From Daedaleopsis sinensis (lineage: Eukaryota; Basidiomycota; Agaricomycetes; Polyporales; Polyporaceae), in contig CM066307.1 of the NCBI GenBank assembly GCA_033807695.1, forward strand, positions 434,001 through 498,000: a stretch of 64,000 bases of DNA, given 5' to 3'. Under the pieces are notes generated by a model, which saw only the letters and a program-made list of their open reading frames with translations, was not told the origin of the DNA and did no database searches. Both the position numbers and the translations under genes were made by a program. Position 1 is the stretch's first letter. Each line of letters opens with the position of its first letter. Of this stretch, positions 25,333 through 37,696 are shown in pieces.

Positions 25333-26497
25333 GCGGCCGAAGGACGTCAGATGGGCGGGTGAGTGATCTTGCTGGAGCAGTTTCATACGTAAATCTGTAC
25401 AGTACAAAGGGCAACATAGACTGAGAGGCGACTTGGAGAGCACTCTAGGCTTTCAAACCAGGTTTGACGTTTGACCGCGGAATGGACATCTTGCCTGTGC
25501 CGCCGTTACTGGCTGATGCGGGGACGCGGATGACTGGTTGTGTACGTACTGACGGCTGTTCCCGGGCTTTCGAGAGTGATGTCGGTTCGCGAGGAAGGTT
25601 CGGATTCAGGTCTGTCTGATCGCGCGCAAGTTGAACTCATATGGATAGTAATACAGCATGAACGTGACAGGCACGGCATGTGCGATTGCTGCGTCGAGGC
25701 TGGGCTGCCCAGTACTTGTGTACGTCCTAGCGCACTGCTACTAAGCGTGACACTCTCTGGCAGGGGCTATGTTCGTCCCGGTTAGCCATTTGACTTCTGG
25801 ACACACTGGAGAGCGTTCTGTGCATGCCTCGAGGCTGATATGTGCGAGCTGTCGCAGACAGCGAAGCTGATTCCGCGAACCTCCACTCTATCGGGTCACA
25901 CTACTTACATTATAATAAGTAGTCATCTGGGAGTCTGGGACGTAGTGACAACGTTTTACGTTTCGCACACAGGGCGCTTGTTGGTTTGTTCTCTCTTACC
26001 CTGACTACATCCCGCGAACCTCTCAGCGACATGGTACATAACTTCAAGTTATGATTGATCAAGGAGCACGCCGTCTCATAATAGGCTACGGTCATGCAGC
26101 ATCTCAAACTATGGACGATGAGCGGCAAATCGGACAGCTACTACTCAGGCTAGTTTCTCTGTGGCGTATCGATTTGTATCGATTGTACGCAGCCGGTGCT
26201 TGAGACCTTCGCATTCACTCGTCGAGTGATAGGAAGACACAAATGATAACAAGTTTACGTGTCGGCGAGCACCCGACGCGCTTCCGTGAGAGTCGGTCGG
26301 ACCGCGCTCGCAGAGGAGGAGCCTTTCCCCCACCTTCTCTCGCACCCCACCAGGCCTCCCAGATCACCGCGGCTGAGAAATGGGCCTGAGCTCCTCGCTA
26401 TGCCACACTGACAGTTTTCTAGATCTAGACTTCCTAGCCGCCGCCGACGCACTCGCGCGTCAACCGGCGATAGGTTGATAAAGTCGGGGCGAAGACA
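25333..26497. other. Intergenic region
   Basis: No supported gene. It holds the 3' end of ALA1 and the upstream region of the MFS gene. A TTGATAAAG element lies at about 26475, close to the MFS start. Confidence 0.4.
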
Positions 26498-28477
26498 ATG
26501 GGCGGACCCTCTACCCATCCCTCCTCATCTCCTCCTCCCCCGCTTCCCCCCTCTGGGATGCACAGAGCACAGGATGGTCGCCCGCAGCAGTACCCCGACG
26601 AGGAAACCCCGCTCCTGGTGTCCCCGGAGCGTAAGGCGGTGAAGACCCCAACGCCGCTGCCCCGCCTGCAGATCTTCATCCTGCTTCTCATGCAGCTGGC
26701 AGAGCCTATCACGTCCAATTGTATATACCCGTTCATCAACCAGGTGTGCATGTTCCTCGCAAGTCTTGCCAAGTATCTAGCTGAACGTTGGTCAGCTTGT
26801 GAGCGAACTGGATATCACTGGGGGCGACGAGAAAAAGGTCGGGTACTACGCAGGATTGATTGTGAGTTGGTTGCAGTCTACCATCAAGGAATTGCGCTGA
26901 TTGATAATTGCTCACTCACCTGCCTTTACAGGAGTCTTTGTTCTTCGCGACAGAGGCCATGTTCATCATGCAGTGGGCCAGGATATCCGACCGGATCGGC
27001 CGCAAGCCTGTGCTGCTCACGGGCGTCGGAGGCCTTTGCATATCTATGCTCTGCTTCGGACTCTCTAAAACATTCACAGGGCTCGTGGTCAGGTGAGCTG
27101 GACGCGTGCGGTCCGAGAGCCGCTCTCACCGCATCCTTCTATCGTAGCCGCTGCATCGTCGGCATGCTGAATGGGAACATAGGCGTCATCAAGAGCATGG
27201 TCGCTGGTGAGGATGCAATCGCTGCTCCCCATGACGTCTCTGATGACTCTCGCACGCAGATCTCACCGACTCGACGAATATGGCGCAAGGCTTCGCGATG
27301 ATGCCGGTGATGTGGGCCGTGGGGGGCACGCTGGGGTAAGCCATCATCCGATACGTGTCTACGGTAGCACGAGACTGACAGCACGGCTCGCAGACCTCTC
27401 ATTGGTGGCCAGCTGGCGAGGCCGCATGATAGATGGCCAGACGTGTTCACGCATCCTTTTTGGCAGTATTATCCTTATTTTCTTCCTTGTGCCGCCTCCG
27501 CGGTTTTCTCAGCAGTGATCTTTTGCGTCGCTGCAGCGTTCTTGCGCGAGGTGCGTTTTGTCTCGTCTTCACGCAGTCCTCTTTGCACGCTCACACCGAC
27601 GTCTCTTATTGCAGACTGTCCAGAAGACGCCTCGCCATCGCAAAAAGGTCAGGTTCGCGAGCGACGACACCCTCGTCAATGCCGACCCAACCCTCGACGC
27701 TCCTTCTGCTGCCGATGCGAACGTCCCCTTCCGAGAGCTTCTCACGCACCCAGTCGTCTGGTCCGTCGCGAACTACGCCTCTCTCGCGCTGCTCGAGATC
27801 GCGTTTCGCGCGATCCATCCCCTCTTCTTCTCGACGCCCCTCGAATTCGGGGGGCTCGGGCTCCCGCCATCCACCATTGGGCTCATCCTGGGCGCTTTCG
27901 GGGTCATGGACGGTGTCTTCCAGGCCCTGTTCTTCGCGAAATGTGTCGACCGCTGGGGTGCGAAGCGCGTCTTCTTGACCGGGATGTCGATGTTTGTCCC
28001 GATCTACGCGCTCTTCCCTGTCATGAGCGTCCTCGCGCGCCGGGACGGGCTGTCGAGCGCGGTGTGGGGCCTGCTGGCCCTGCAGCTCTCGCTTTCCGTC
28101 ATTATGGATATGGCGTATGGTGCGTGCACGCCGCTCTAATGTTGGTTTGTTGCCTGTGATGCTCACGCTCGTCGCGCCCGGTGGTTCTCGGCTATCGCTA
28201 TGTCGCAGGATGCGTGTTCATCTTCATCACAAGCGCTGCACCGAACAGAAGATCGCTCGGGGCGACGAACGGCGTCGGCCAGCTCGCCGCATCGATTGTG
28301 CGCGCCGTCGGCCCGGCAGGCGCGACCTCGCTCTTCGCGCTCTCGCTGGACCACAACTGGCTCGGGGGCTACGCCGTCTACGCTTTCTTCACGGTCCTAT
28401 CTTGTCTCTTGATGTTCGTCGGGATCCCGCTGCCTCGCCGCGCATGGGCGAGCGAGGAGGAGGAGTGCGATAAGTAA
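26498..28477 (+). CDS. Major facilitator superfamily transporter, 512 aa
   Basis: Exons 26498-26743, 26796-26861, 26932-27092, 27148-27206, 27260-27335, 27394-27550, 27615-28119 and 28209-28477, all GT-AG, one open frame. A Pro/Ser-rich cytosolic N-terminus (about 60 residues) precedes the first membrane helix (FILLLMQLAEPITSNCIYPF). The MFS motif A appears as ISDRIGRKPVLLTG after helix 2. A cytosolic loop (about 265-300) divides the two halves, with further helices to IPLPRRAW near the end. It resembles the fungal DHA1/ZIFL-like drug-proton antiporters of the plasma or vacuolar membrane. The substrate cannot be read. A second ATG at 26558 would give a shorter N-terminus. Confidence 0.88.
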
Positions 28478-31400
28478 TGAATGACGTTTTCGGATGTTTG
28501 CCGAATGACGAATGACGACTTGTACGCCTTCCAATGCCCACCTTCTGCATCCGCATCCGAAGACTGACCACTAACTTTGCATTTCCGTACAGAATGTCCG
28601 CGACGAGTGTGATGAGACCTTCTTTTAGTTCGCTGTCCTGGCTCGATTGGTCGGAGGCATTTCATTAGAGAGAGCCTGATAGATGCTACCGATGCCCCCG
28701 AAGGAATGGAAGCAAAAACGTGATGTTCACGACCTGTACAACAACCCCATACCCAATCCTTAGCCCCTCCCCCTCCCCCTTCCGTCCCCAACACATCCTC
28801 GTGGCCGGCCGGCACATGTCTGTGATTGCAGTGATTGCATGTTTGCGTGCCTCCGTCTTCCAAGGTCCCCCAATGTACTAGCTAGTAGCAGCTTCAACTT
28901 GGACCAGGCTTGGACTAGTGACTAGTGAGCGTCAGCCACCTTCAAGTTGATAGCAGCCGCCTCGAAAGAAGCGCAGTCCCGTGTTCCGCCGTGTGCGCCC
29001 TACGCATTGCCGAGATGTATGGGAAGCGTTGGGAGGCCGCGGGCACGGGAGTTTGTCGGCGACGGTCATCCCTAGTTATATCGGGCACAGCGACTAGCCT
29101 GAGTGTGGTCGGCGTCGTGGCTTCCACCGAGTTGTCCCATTGCTCCCGACTCGCGGGGTGCGAACAGCTGAGGTGTCATCGGATGCGTCCTCATCCTTGC
29201 AGTAGGGGGTGCACGATGCAGTGAGTCAACTAATCACGGCTCTATGTAAACGTTGAACTGAGTCGGTTGTGAAATTTTGAAAGCTTGCCAGTACTCAGGC
29301 TAGTGCCAAACCTTGAAGCGAAAACCGCACGTGGAATTGTCTCGACTGCACATGATACGTACCACACAAAAATGCAGGACCACCCACCCACATATCTATG
29401 CATAGTACCCTTAGCACAACGACGAACCGTTGAACTTGAATGTCATTGTCTGATTGTCACTTCAAGAATGAACGGATTCATGAGCGCTTGTTCAAATTTC
29501 ATCCACCCACGAACCACCATCATGGCATTTCTGATCGTTTACAGCACACAACTGAGAGACCTTGCGTAGCGAGGAGCATTGAGCTTTTGAATGGAGTCTG
29601 GACACGGGCGTACCAGACATGGGAAGAGGCCATTGGGATGGATTGCCCACGCCCGTGCCAAGGCCTTCGTTGCCGTCTGCACGAGTCGTCTCCGCATTCT
29701 CCCGACAGCCTTTGAGCCCCCGCGAGTACCCACAGACCCTGCCAAGTGTACTTGGCCGCCCAACAAGGAAGGCGTAGAGGTTCACAACGCTTCGTGAAGC
29801 GGGCAGACGGGACACGTCGACGACTTGTCTCTCAACCACCACCATCAACTCCTCAGCGAGCTCTAGCAAGGTGCGTCTATGCGTCTGTAAGCCTCGGAAA
29901 CGAGTTGCTACTCACTCAGTCGTCATTTGTCGTCTATAGTGGTCACGCAAAGCTCGTCCCTCCGACTTCAAGCGTCCTCGGGGCCGGGTGCGCTGCGTAA
30001 CCACCCCGGAAGCTTCGGGGCATTCGCTCAAGCCATCGCGCCCTCCGACTTGTTCCATGGATCTCGTACTCTGGCTGTGCTTCTCGTGGAACAGACCGGG
30101 GCGCACACAGCTCATTGAGGGCCTTCCAGAACCCCATGGCGATCCCGCGAGCTACCGGCGTGCATCTCTCCACCGGTGTTCGCCAAAACCTCTGGGCGAC
30201 GCGCGCGAGTTGTTCCGACGACCTTCTGCACCTGTACCTTGAGCTTGAGCTTGAACTCTGGATCTCAGTATCGATCTATCGGAGGGCGCGAACGCTGAAG
30301 ATCGCGCAGTGACGAGGTGGGTGTGCGTGCCTGCTGCACCTCTCCCGTGATACATCTGATGCTGACATTCCGGGAGAGAACGCTTGTACCTCCCCGCTTT
30401 GGCGACTGCGCGGAAAGTTGCGACTCAAGTCATCCCCGTACCAAATGCGATTCTCGGTGCGTTGCCACGGTGAGTAACGCACAGCGGTTATTTCCTTCTT
30501 TCTGCCTACTACAGCAACCAAGGTACCCGAACTGCCCAGTTTTCCTGCCTTATCTTGTGCTTTGTGCTAAGGCTAAACAGCAGCTCTCATTACCGCATAC
30601 AATGTCCTATTGGGGCGCGAACCGTGTCGCCGCATGCTGCTAGCTCTTCGGATACGAAGTAACCCTATATGCGGAAGGCGAGAAGAATTCGCATCTTGTG
30701 GCGAGCGAAGAGGCAGAACGATATCGCTGCAGGACCATGCACGGCGGACGGCACGCTCATGGCTGCCCCGCTATCATGGCAAATGTGCAATTTCAGAGGG
30801 AGATAGCACTCGATTAGTAGGACTCCTTTGATGAACGGTTTAAATTTGGGGCGCTCACGGTGTTTTTTTATAGATCTCCGCTCTCATTACCCTGGTTGGC
30901 CGTCATCCGTCTCCTCTTATTTTTGCAGGGTCGCCATTGGATTAGAAGCAGCCTCTCGCGGAAACCCAATCGCTGAAATGTCTGCGAAACCTGCAGGCGC
31001 GACACGCATAACGCTGCGCCGCTTTCTCTGCGCCGCCTCTTCCTGCCGTACAAAGCTCCTGAATTGGGCATAACGTTGAGATCAGACGGATGGTTCGCCT
31101 GACAGCCGCTGCAACGCCGGCAGGACACTATTGAGATGGCCGAATCCACTGTGATTCGAGGAGGACAAACCCTATCGCACGGCAGACAAATATAGTTGGT
31201 ATGTTCCCGTGTTTGGGCGACTGTACCGTGGTGACAAAGAACGGGGTTTTGTAGCAGAACGCGCATTCATCCCCCTGGGTATCCACCTGGTACCACGGCT
31301 TCGGATGCCCTTCGCCAGGGATCTCAACCACTCCCGTCTGCTGTGCCTCTCAATCCATCGTTCACGGGTTCACCTGTGGCGTCATCGCCGCAGAACGCTG

Positions 31401-31713
31401 CTCGGCACCATCGTCGTGACGATGTCGCATTGGGTGGTATAGTTGATGAGCTTACCCCGCGTCGACGCTTCTGAGCTTCGCTTGAACAAGAGGTGACTCC
31501 CGAATGTCGCCTAAACCATGACTCGCCACCCAACCCTCCGCCAGCGACCCGACCGAGCCCTTACGATGACAGCGAGCCCCCTCGCAGGGCCATCTTGGCG
31601 AGCGTCCGTGTTCCTCCGGCTCATTCGTGGTCCATGCGATCCCGCTCGTCAGGCGACCGGCCTGACGAGATGTCGTCCGCCTTCTTCTCGACGGTCGGTG
31701 TCTAGGATTCGGG
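28478..31713. other. 3.2 kb without a supported gene
   Basis: Short frames only, with no splice-consistent chain and no known domain on either strand. A patch of overlapping ACTAGT/CTAGCTAG motifs lies at 28875-28925. The right end carries the oxalate decarboxylase promoter. Confidence 0.45.
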
Positions 31714-31720
31714 TATAAAA
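31714..31720 (+). promoter_or_regulatory. TATA box of the oxalate decarboxylase gene
   Basis: TATAAAA, 71-77 bases before the ATG at 31791, with a CT-rich leader between. Confidence 0.65.
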
Positions 31721-31790
31721 GACGTTCGGGAGATGTGCTAGACCCTCAGCTCGCTCAGCTCTCACCGACATCCCTCTGACCAGACTCGCC

Positions 31791-34245
31791 ATGCTCACCT
31801 TCTCCAAGGCTGTCCTCTGCGCCGTCCTCCTTGGCAGCTTCGCCACCGCGGCTCCCGCTCCAGCGGGCAGCAGTCCAGCCCCAGCGAGCTCAGTCTCGGC
31901 TAGCTCTGTGCTGAGCTCTGCTTCTGCGACCATCGGCAGCTCCAGTGCGGCGGGCTCCCCGTCAACCGTCGCCTCTGCCCCGCAGGCCTCGGCCACCGTG
32001 CCGTACGCCAGCGACGACCCGAACGGCGCCCTCTGGAACGAAAGCTCCACCGACGACCCCGAGGCCATTCGCGGCACGTACGGTGCGAACATCATTGGCC
32101 CGCAGAACAAGGCCCTGGCGCTCCAGAACCCTGACCTGCTCGCGCCACCGACCACCGATTCTGGCAGCGTGTACGTATAGTCTCCCGCGAGCGTCGTGCA
32201 ACTTGCTTTCGAACTGAGGTTGTCGCGCACAGTCAGAACGCCAAGTGGCCGTTCGCCTTGAGTCACAACCGCCTGCAGACCGGCGGCTGGGCGCGGCAGC
32301 AGAACGGTGTGTTGCGGTCTGGCTGAGAGAGACGTCTGCTGACGGAATATCTGATATGCACAGTCGACGTGATGCCTATCGCGAAGTGTGAGTAGCGGCT
32401 GTGGACGGTGCGGGTGCGGGTATGTGAGCCTCGCGTGCTGATTCATTCTTTCGCAGCCATGGCTGGCGTCAACATGAGGCTCGAGGCGGGTGCAATCCGG
32501 TATGTGCTCCTAATGTTCCGACCGTCGTGTGTGGCCAGCGCGCTCATAATAGGCCGTTGCGTCCAGCGAGCTCCATTGGCACAAGACGGCCGAGGTGAGT
32601 GAATCGGGATGCTATCGCAAGCGGGCGCACCTGACTGATGGCGCGCCTCCAGTGGTCCTACGTGACGAAGGTACGGATGCTACGCGATTGCCGGCAGACG
32701 CAAGACTGCGCGGCGGCGATGTGAGTGTGGGCTACTGACGGAGAACCACAGGGATCCGTGCAAGTGACGGCTATAAACAGCGACGGGCAGAACTACATTG
32801 GAACCGCGGTGCGCTATTTTCGTCCTCGAGAAGCGGCGCACGCATCCTGACCCGCATGGTGCACGCTTCCGACCCTTTCGCTCCCAATCCAGAACGCGGG
32901 CGATCTCTGGTTCTTCCCGCCTGGGATTCCGCACTCGCTGCAAGCGACTGACGATGACCCCGATGGGTCAGAGTTCCTTTTAGTGCGCCCATACGCTTCA
33001 CAATCCCCAGGACGTGCTGCTGATGTAGGGCTGGACAGGTGTTCAACGACGGCAGCTTCAGCGAAGATTCAACGTTCCTGGTGCGAACCTACTCTAATAC
33101 TGCGCTTACCGTCTACCGCCCGTGCTAACGTTATGCTCACCTCCCGCGCGTGCCCGTGCCATCCCTTCGCCATTGTTTTCTGGTCGCGCCCACGCCACGG
33201 TCTGGGCGTGCACACACGCAGCTAACGGAATGGCTCGCACACGTCCCGAAGGAGGTGCTCGCCAAGAACTTCAAGACCGACATCTCCGCGTTCGACCACA
33301 TACCCGGCGAGCAGCTCTACATTTTTCCGAGCGGTGCGTCGGCCTCGTGCAAATGCCCCGCACAGATCTGCTCACAACTCCTGCGCACTGACGTACACAG
33401 CGCCCCCTCCGTCGGACGGCTCGAACGGCGTGACGAGCCCCCAGGGCACGATCCCGCACCCGTTCATCTTCAAGTTGTCCGAGGTGAACGCGACGAAGCT
33501 GGACGGCGGCTCGGTCAAGGTCGTCGACTCGACCACCTTCCCCGTCTCGACTGCCATCGCAGTCGCGGAGGTGACCGTTGAGCCTGGAGCGATGCGCGAG
33601 CTGCACGTGAGTGTCAAATTGACATCGGGCTACATTGCGCGCGCGCGCGATGGAGAGCAGAAGAGGGGGGATACTGACTCAGTCGTGCGCTAGTGGCACC
33701 CGACGCAGGACGAGTGGTCATACTTCCTGTACGTGCTCTCTCGTATCGCTGCGCGGTGGCGGACAGGTGCTGACAAGACGTGTTCTGCTCGCGCGCGCAT
33801 ACGCACAGCGAGGGCGACGGCCGCGTGACACTCTTCGCGTCTCAGGGCAACGCGCGCACATTCAACTACAACGTACGTGTCCCCCCTTTCTGCATCTGCC
33901 ACTTGAGAGCTCACCCGCGGGCTTTCTAACCACGCAGGCCGGTGACGTCGGGTTCGTGCCCGCCTCGTTCGGGCACTACGTCGAGAACACGGGCAACACG
34001 ACGCTCCGCTTCCTTGAGATCTTCGCGACGGACCGCTTCCAGGACATCAGTCTCAGCCAGGTTCGCCCCTCTCCCTCCTCATATGTCATTCTGACTCCCT
34101 CTGACTTCATTTGGCGATGCGCACTCCGAATCTACAGTGGCTCGCGCTCACACCTCCGGACCTCGTCAAGGCGCACCTGCAGCTCGACGACGCGACGATC
34201 GCCTCCCTCAGCAAGACGAAGCTGACCGTCGTCGGCCCCGCTTAA
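31791..34245 (+). CDS. OXDC: Secreted oxalate decarboxylase, bicupin, 467 aa
   Basis: Converts oxalate to formate and CO2 (EC 4.1.1.2) using manganese. Fifteen exons: 31791-32170, 32233-32306, 32364-32387, 32457-32499, 32567-32594, 32653-32670, 32752-32808, 32893-32982, 33039-33080, 33222-33333, 33401-33606, 33694-33728, 33809-33872, 33938-34060, 34138-34245. Signal peptide MLTFSKAVLCAVLLGSFATA, then a Ser/Ala/Pro-rich linker to about residue 70. Cupin 1 metal ligands: H177, H179, E183 (ELHWHKTAEW) and H222 (IPHSL). Cupin 2 ligands: H358, H360, E365 (ELHWHPTQDEW) and H404 (SFGHYVEN). The active-site lid reads SEDST (246-250), with the glutamate that distinguishes decarboxylases from oxalate oxidases. 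One exon is only 18 nt. In wood-decay fungi the enzyme controls extracellular oxalate and pH. Confidence 0.95.
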
Positions 34246-34610
34246 CCCTCTTGAGCGGCGAGCACCTCGCGGAAGATATGAAAACCCGGTCGCTCACGGT
34301 TTGCTGGATGGCTCGCGGGTATGCTTTGAGTACAGTTACGAGACGGTTACGACCTCGGTTACGGCACAGGAATGGTTTTTGATCTCGGACTGGTTGGACT
34401 GATATTCGCTTGTCGCTTTGCTGTTTACACATCTGCCATAAGAAAAGAGTGCACACTTTTCCTTGTACTCCTCATATCTTGTTCTCATACTTAACTTGTT
34501 GACCGAGGAATCTGTCGTAGTTGAATATGTCTGCTAGTATCGAAAAGCATAGTCGCGCTCTACCCATCCAAACCTCGAAATGGTGCTCTGCTTTTGCATC
34601 CTCCTCTGCC
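34246..34610. other. Convergent 3' ends
   Basis: Between the oxalate decarboxylase stop and the end of the minus-strand gene. AT-richer, no gene. Confidence 0.4.
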
Positions 34611-35264
34611 CTACCGGTCTCTTGCGCGCATAGCCATGGTCCCTTTCGTCGTCACCCTCCACGTGCACCTCACTGTCCCGATCACCGTCGATCTCTCACA
34701 AGCTGGATTACCCGCATACACCATATATGTCCCGGCGGTCCTGTCAAAGAATGCCGCTCTATGAGGAGCATCTCGGAGGACCCCAGCGAGAATCGGTACG
34801 TCGACCTGGATGAGACCGACCGAGCTCCGGGCACATTCGTTGACTATCGTGAACGACGCGCGGACCCCCGGCGGCGGCGAGAGAACGGAGATGTCGGCGA
34901 TGGTTCCAAGCACGTGTGGGTCGTACGTCTCGAGGGCGGACGGGGCGGACGCCTTCGGGGAATGGAAACCGACCCTCGACACGGCGAGGAGTCTGACCCG
35001 TGTGCCGTTGTAGAGCGGTGTGCTCGGCTGCGTCAGGAGGGTGTAGACGTGCGACTGCTTGGACCCCGGCGTCATTTTCGAGCTCTGCGCGTAGCCGGTC
35101 CACTTTGCGACGAGTACGATTGGTGATGGCTCGGTAGGGACGGGATCAGAGCTCGCATGAGGGAAAAGTGGAGGAGAAGGCGGGGAAGAGGGAGCAGAGG
35201 AAAGAGATTGTCTCTGCCTTATTTCCATAGTAGATCGATGTTGGTGCGGGTGGGGCGCCATCAT
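34611..35264 (-). CDS. Hypothetical protein, 217 aa
   Basis: Single open frame of 217 codons from ATG 35264 (a second ATG follows directly). An N-terminal Ser/Pro-rich segment (about residues 1-45) leads into a region with beta-like alternation (PIVLVAKWTGYAQ; TRVRLLAVSRVGFH; VLGTIADISVLSPP). No recognised family, signal peptide or membrane helix. A CTATATAG sequence on the minus strand at about 35458 could be its TATA element, but it lies nearly 200 bases upstream. The C-terminal 50 residues after VDVPILAG look less regular and could be read past an unrecognised splice site. Confidence 0.5.
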   Translation of the reverse strand: MMAPHPHQHRSTMEIRQRQSLSSAPSSPPSPPLFPHASSDPVPTEPSPIVLVAKWTGYAQSSKMTPGSKQSHVYTLLTQPSTPLYNGTRVRLLAVSRVGFHSPKASAPSALETYDPHVLGTIADISVLSPPPGVRASFTIVNECARSSVGLIQVDVPILAGVLRDAPHRAAFFDRTAGTYMVYAGNPACERSTVIGTVRCTWRVTTKGTMAMRARDR

Positions 35265-35810
35265 GCATCAGCACCCGGTAGCGAGGCCCGCGATACAAGT
35301 GCCAGGATGTATGGCGAATATGAAGGCGGGAACGCGGTGCGTGATGCTGCTAGAACCCATGTTCATTTTGTTTGCGTTACGGTCTGTCGGGAAAGCGACG
35401 ACAAAGAGCGATTGGAGCTGGTGAAGCCCTTGGCCTTAAGCAGAGCCATAGAGTCTCTATATAGTCGTGAATAGAAGGACCCTTTGTTCGATGAGCCATG
35501 AGCATGAGGAGGAGGAGGAGGAGGAGGAGGACAAGTGAGTCTGCTAGTTGGGCGCCTGCGGAATCAATGAAGCGTGACTCACGCGCGCGAAAGTCACATT
35601 CAGTCATGTGCAAGTGACATCACGCGCGATGATTGCCAAGTGAGGCGATCTAGCTTCCAATCGCTACCAATCTCAGTACTAGTGAAAGTCTGAGTGTGCT
35701 CGTCACAAGCTTGCCATAGTTGTAGGATCCATCCTTTAGTATCAACCATCACCTCACCTATTCTAACACCACTTGCAAGACCGACCGCCTGCCATCGCAC
35801 CATCTGCAAA
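35265..35810. other. Divergent intergenic region
   Basis: Shared upstream region of the minus-strand hypothetical and the first MYND gene. It contains the trinucleotide repeat at 35506-35531. No gene. Confidence 0.4.
35506..35531 (+). repeat. (GAG)n microsatellite
   Basis: About 8.7 uninterrupted GAG/AGG units in non-coding DNA between two divergent genes. Confidence 0.9.
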
Positions 35811-37387
35811 ATGCCTAGTGGCATCAATATCGAGGCTACGTCTCGGGAAATGTACTTCACTCTTCTCGGGATACGGGGGCTCGCTCAGGGTCTCCACAAG
35901 AAGCACCAGAAGGAATGGGACCAGTTCGAGCATGATGTGTTCTACCGCTGCAGCTTCTGCTCGAAATGTGCCAACGAGCCCTTGCCAGTTTGCTCCTTGT
36001 GCAAGTAAGTCCTCGACTGCATTCATAACCTGGCTTCTCACTGGTGAGCTTCTCGCAGGTTTGCGCGGTACTGCAACGAAGCATGTCAACGCGCGGACTT
36101 CTCCGCACGACACAGACGCCAGTGCTTTGAGTGCACATACCCACCATATATCCCTACCTTCGTCACGGTTCCGATTGGGGACAAGCAATACCCAGAGAAA
36201 CCTATCTTCGCACAGGGCAGCCGGGATGGAGTAGGATGCTGGGTCAGTGTCGAGGGGAAGATCGACTGCCGGTGCGTCTATTTATATTTTCAGTTCCCAG
36301 AAAGCGATGAATGTGTTGCTATGTATGCTCCAACAGACTCACGTCGCTTGTGGAAATCATGGCGATCAGTCGGGACGACGAGGTCGATTTAGGCGGTCGC
36401 AGCGCGCAAGTGAACGGTGACCTTGCACTGGCGGCCGAGCACGGAGCGTTCGACCCGACCCTGCTCACTTTGTCCGTGGTGGTCCAGAACAGACGTAAAG
36501 ACAAGAAGAACATCCTTCTCTTCCCTGCACGCTCGCTTGCTCTGAGTTGGGATGTGTCAGCGGAAAAATGCATGGATGGAGCTCCGGAGATCGACAACAT
36601 CAGAATGCGCAAGCTGGATGGGTGCGCACCCGCCTTCATCTTATGTTATACTTCATGACTGATTGCGAACTTCATCCTAGGAAAAACATCGCGGTAATGG
36701 GTGTTCCGCAAGATCCGTGGACCAAGGCACCCCGCGTGCTGCTCATGAACGTCAACGGCACAGAGGTCTGCTTCACAGATGCCTTGTGTACTGCTGAGAC
36801 TTACTCGCTAATCTTTCATCCTCCGTGCATAGATTGGACCTGACGCGCCTTTGCCGCCCTCGGTGCTCGACCGCACACAGTGCATTATCGAGCTCAAACC
36901 GAGCGACTATGTCCAGTACAACATCCAGTTCCGCATCGGGGATGGCGACAACATCTACCAGGAGTTCCACGCACTCGCAGCCCTACAAGGCATGTCTCTC
37001 GCGTTCACTCCCTGGTCCCGGAACGGCAAGAGCAAGTCCACCCCCGCCGGCCTCGACCTCGCACTCGCACTGCACCTCGAGCGCTGGGTGCACCCTCCCT
37101 CGAAGTTCGGTCTCGTCGTGCGCTTCGACCAGGAAGGGCTCGCGCGATTCTACGCGGACGCGATCCTCAACGGCGAAGAAGCGCACATGGAGAGCCACGT
37201 CGGGAAGGAGCGCGTCATCATCATGCGCAAGATGGAGGAAATGGCCCTCGGCCAGGCACGCGCGATGTGGCAGGGCGCCCAGGACTCAGGGGAGGCGAAA
37301 GAGCTTGTCGAGAAGATGAAGAGGGCGGGTTTGGGCGACATGATGGAGGAGGTTACATCCAGGTGGTCCGCAGACGCTGCGAGGTAA
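35811..37387 (+). CDS. MYND zinc-finger protein A, 443 aa
   Basis: Exons 35811-36004, 36059-36271, 36337-36621, 36681-36765, 36833-37387, GT-AG, one frame. The MYND finger is complete: C47, C50, C61, C64, C70, C74, H83, C87, with spacing C-x5-C-x3-C-x8-H-x3-C at the end. After it comes a domain conserved among the neighbouring copies: a GVGCW..VEGKIDC block, LTLSVVVQNRRKDK, VMGVPQDPW and a C-terminal helical part (FYADAILNGEEAHM). No SET domain is visible, so a methyltransferase role is not supported. MYND fingers usually bind proline-rich partners, which suggests a regulatory adaptor. First of a four-member local cluster. Confidence 0.88.
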
Positions 37388-37696
37388 ACGATTTGCTAGT
37401 AGGCATATCATTTCGTTTTCACAAGGGTAGCTAGGTGTCGCGTACTGTCACAAAAGTACAATAGCCTGCTTCATGTACTTGTATTGTATCGTCGACGTTG
37501 ACTGTACTAGACCTTAAATCAATTCAAATTGTAATTCAGAAGTCAAATTACCCGAATCGCGGTCACGTGCTCGCGACACAGCGAACCTAGCGCGACGTAA
37601 CTCAGTCTGCAGACGTCTCTGAGTCCGAGTCTTCCTCCTTTGTACTCCTCCATTTGCGCACCTCCCACCTGCGCACGCCTCTCACCTTTGCCGACC
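37388..37696. other. Spacer between MYND A and B
   Basis: AT-richer spacer of about 300 bases; no gene. Confidence 0.4.
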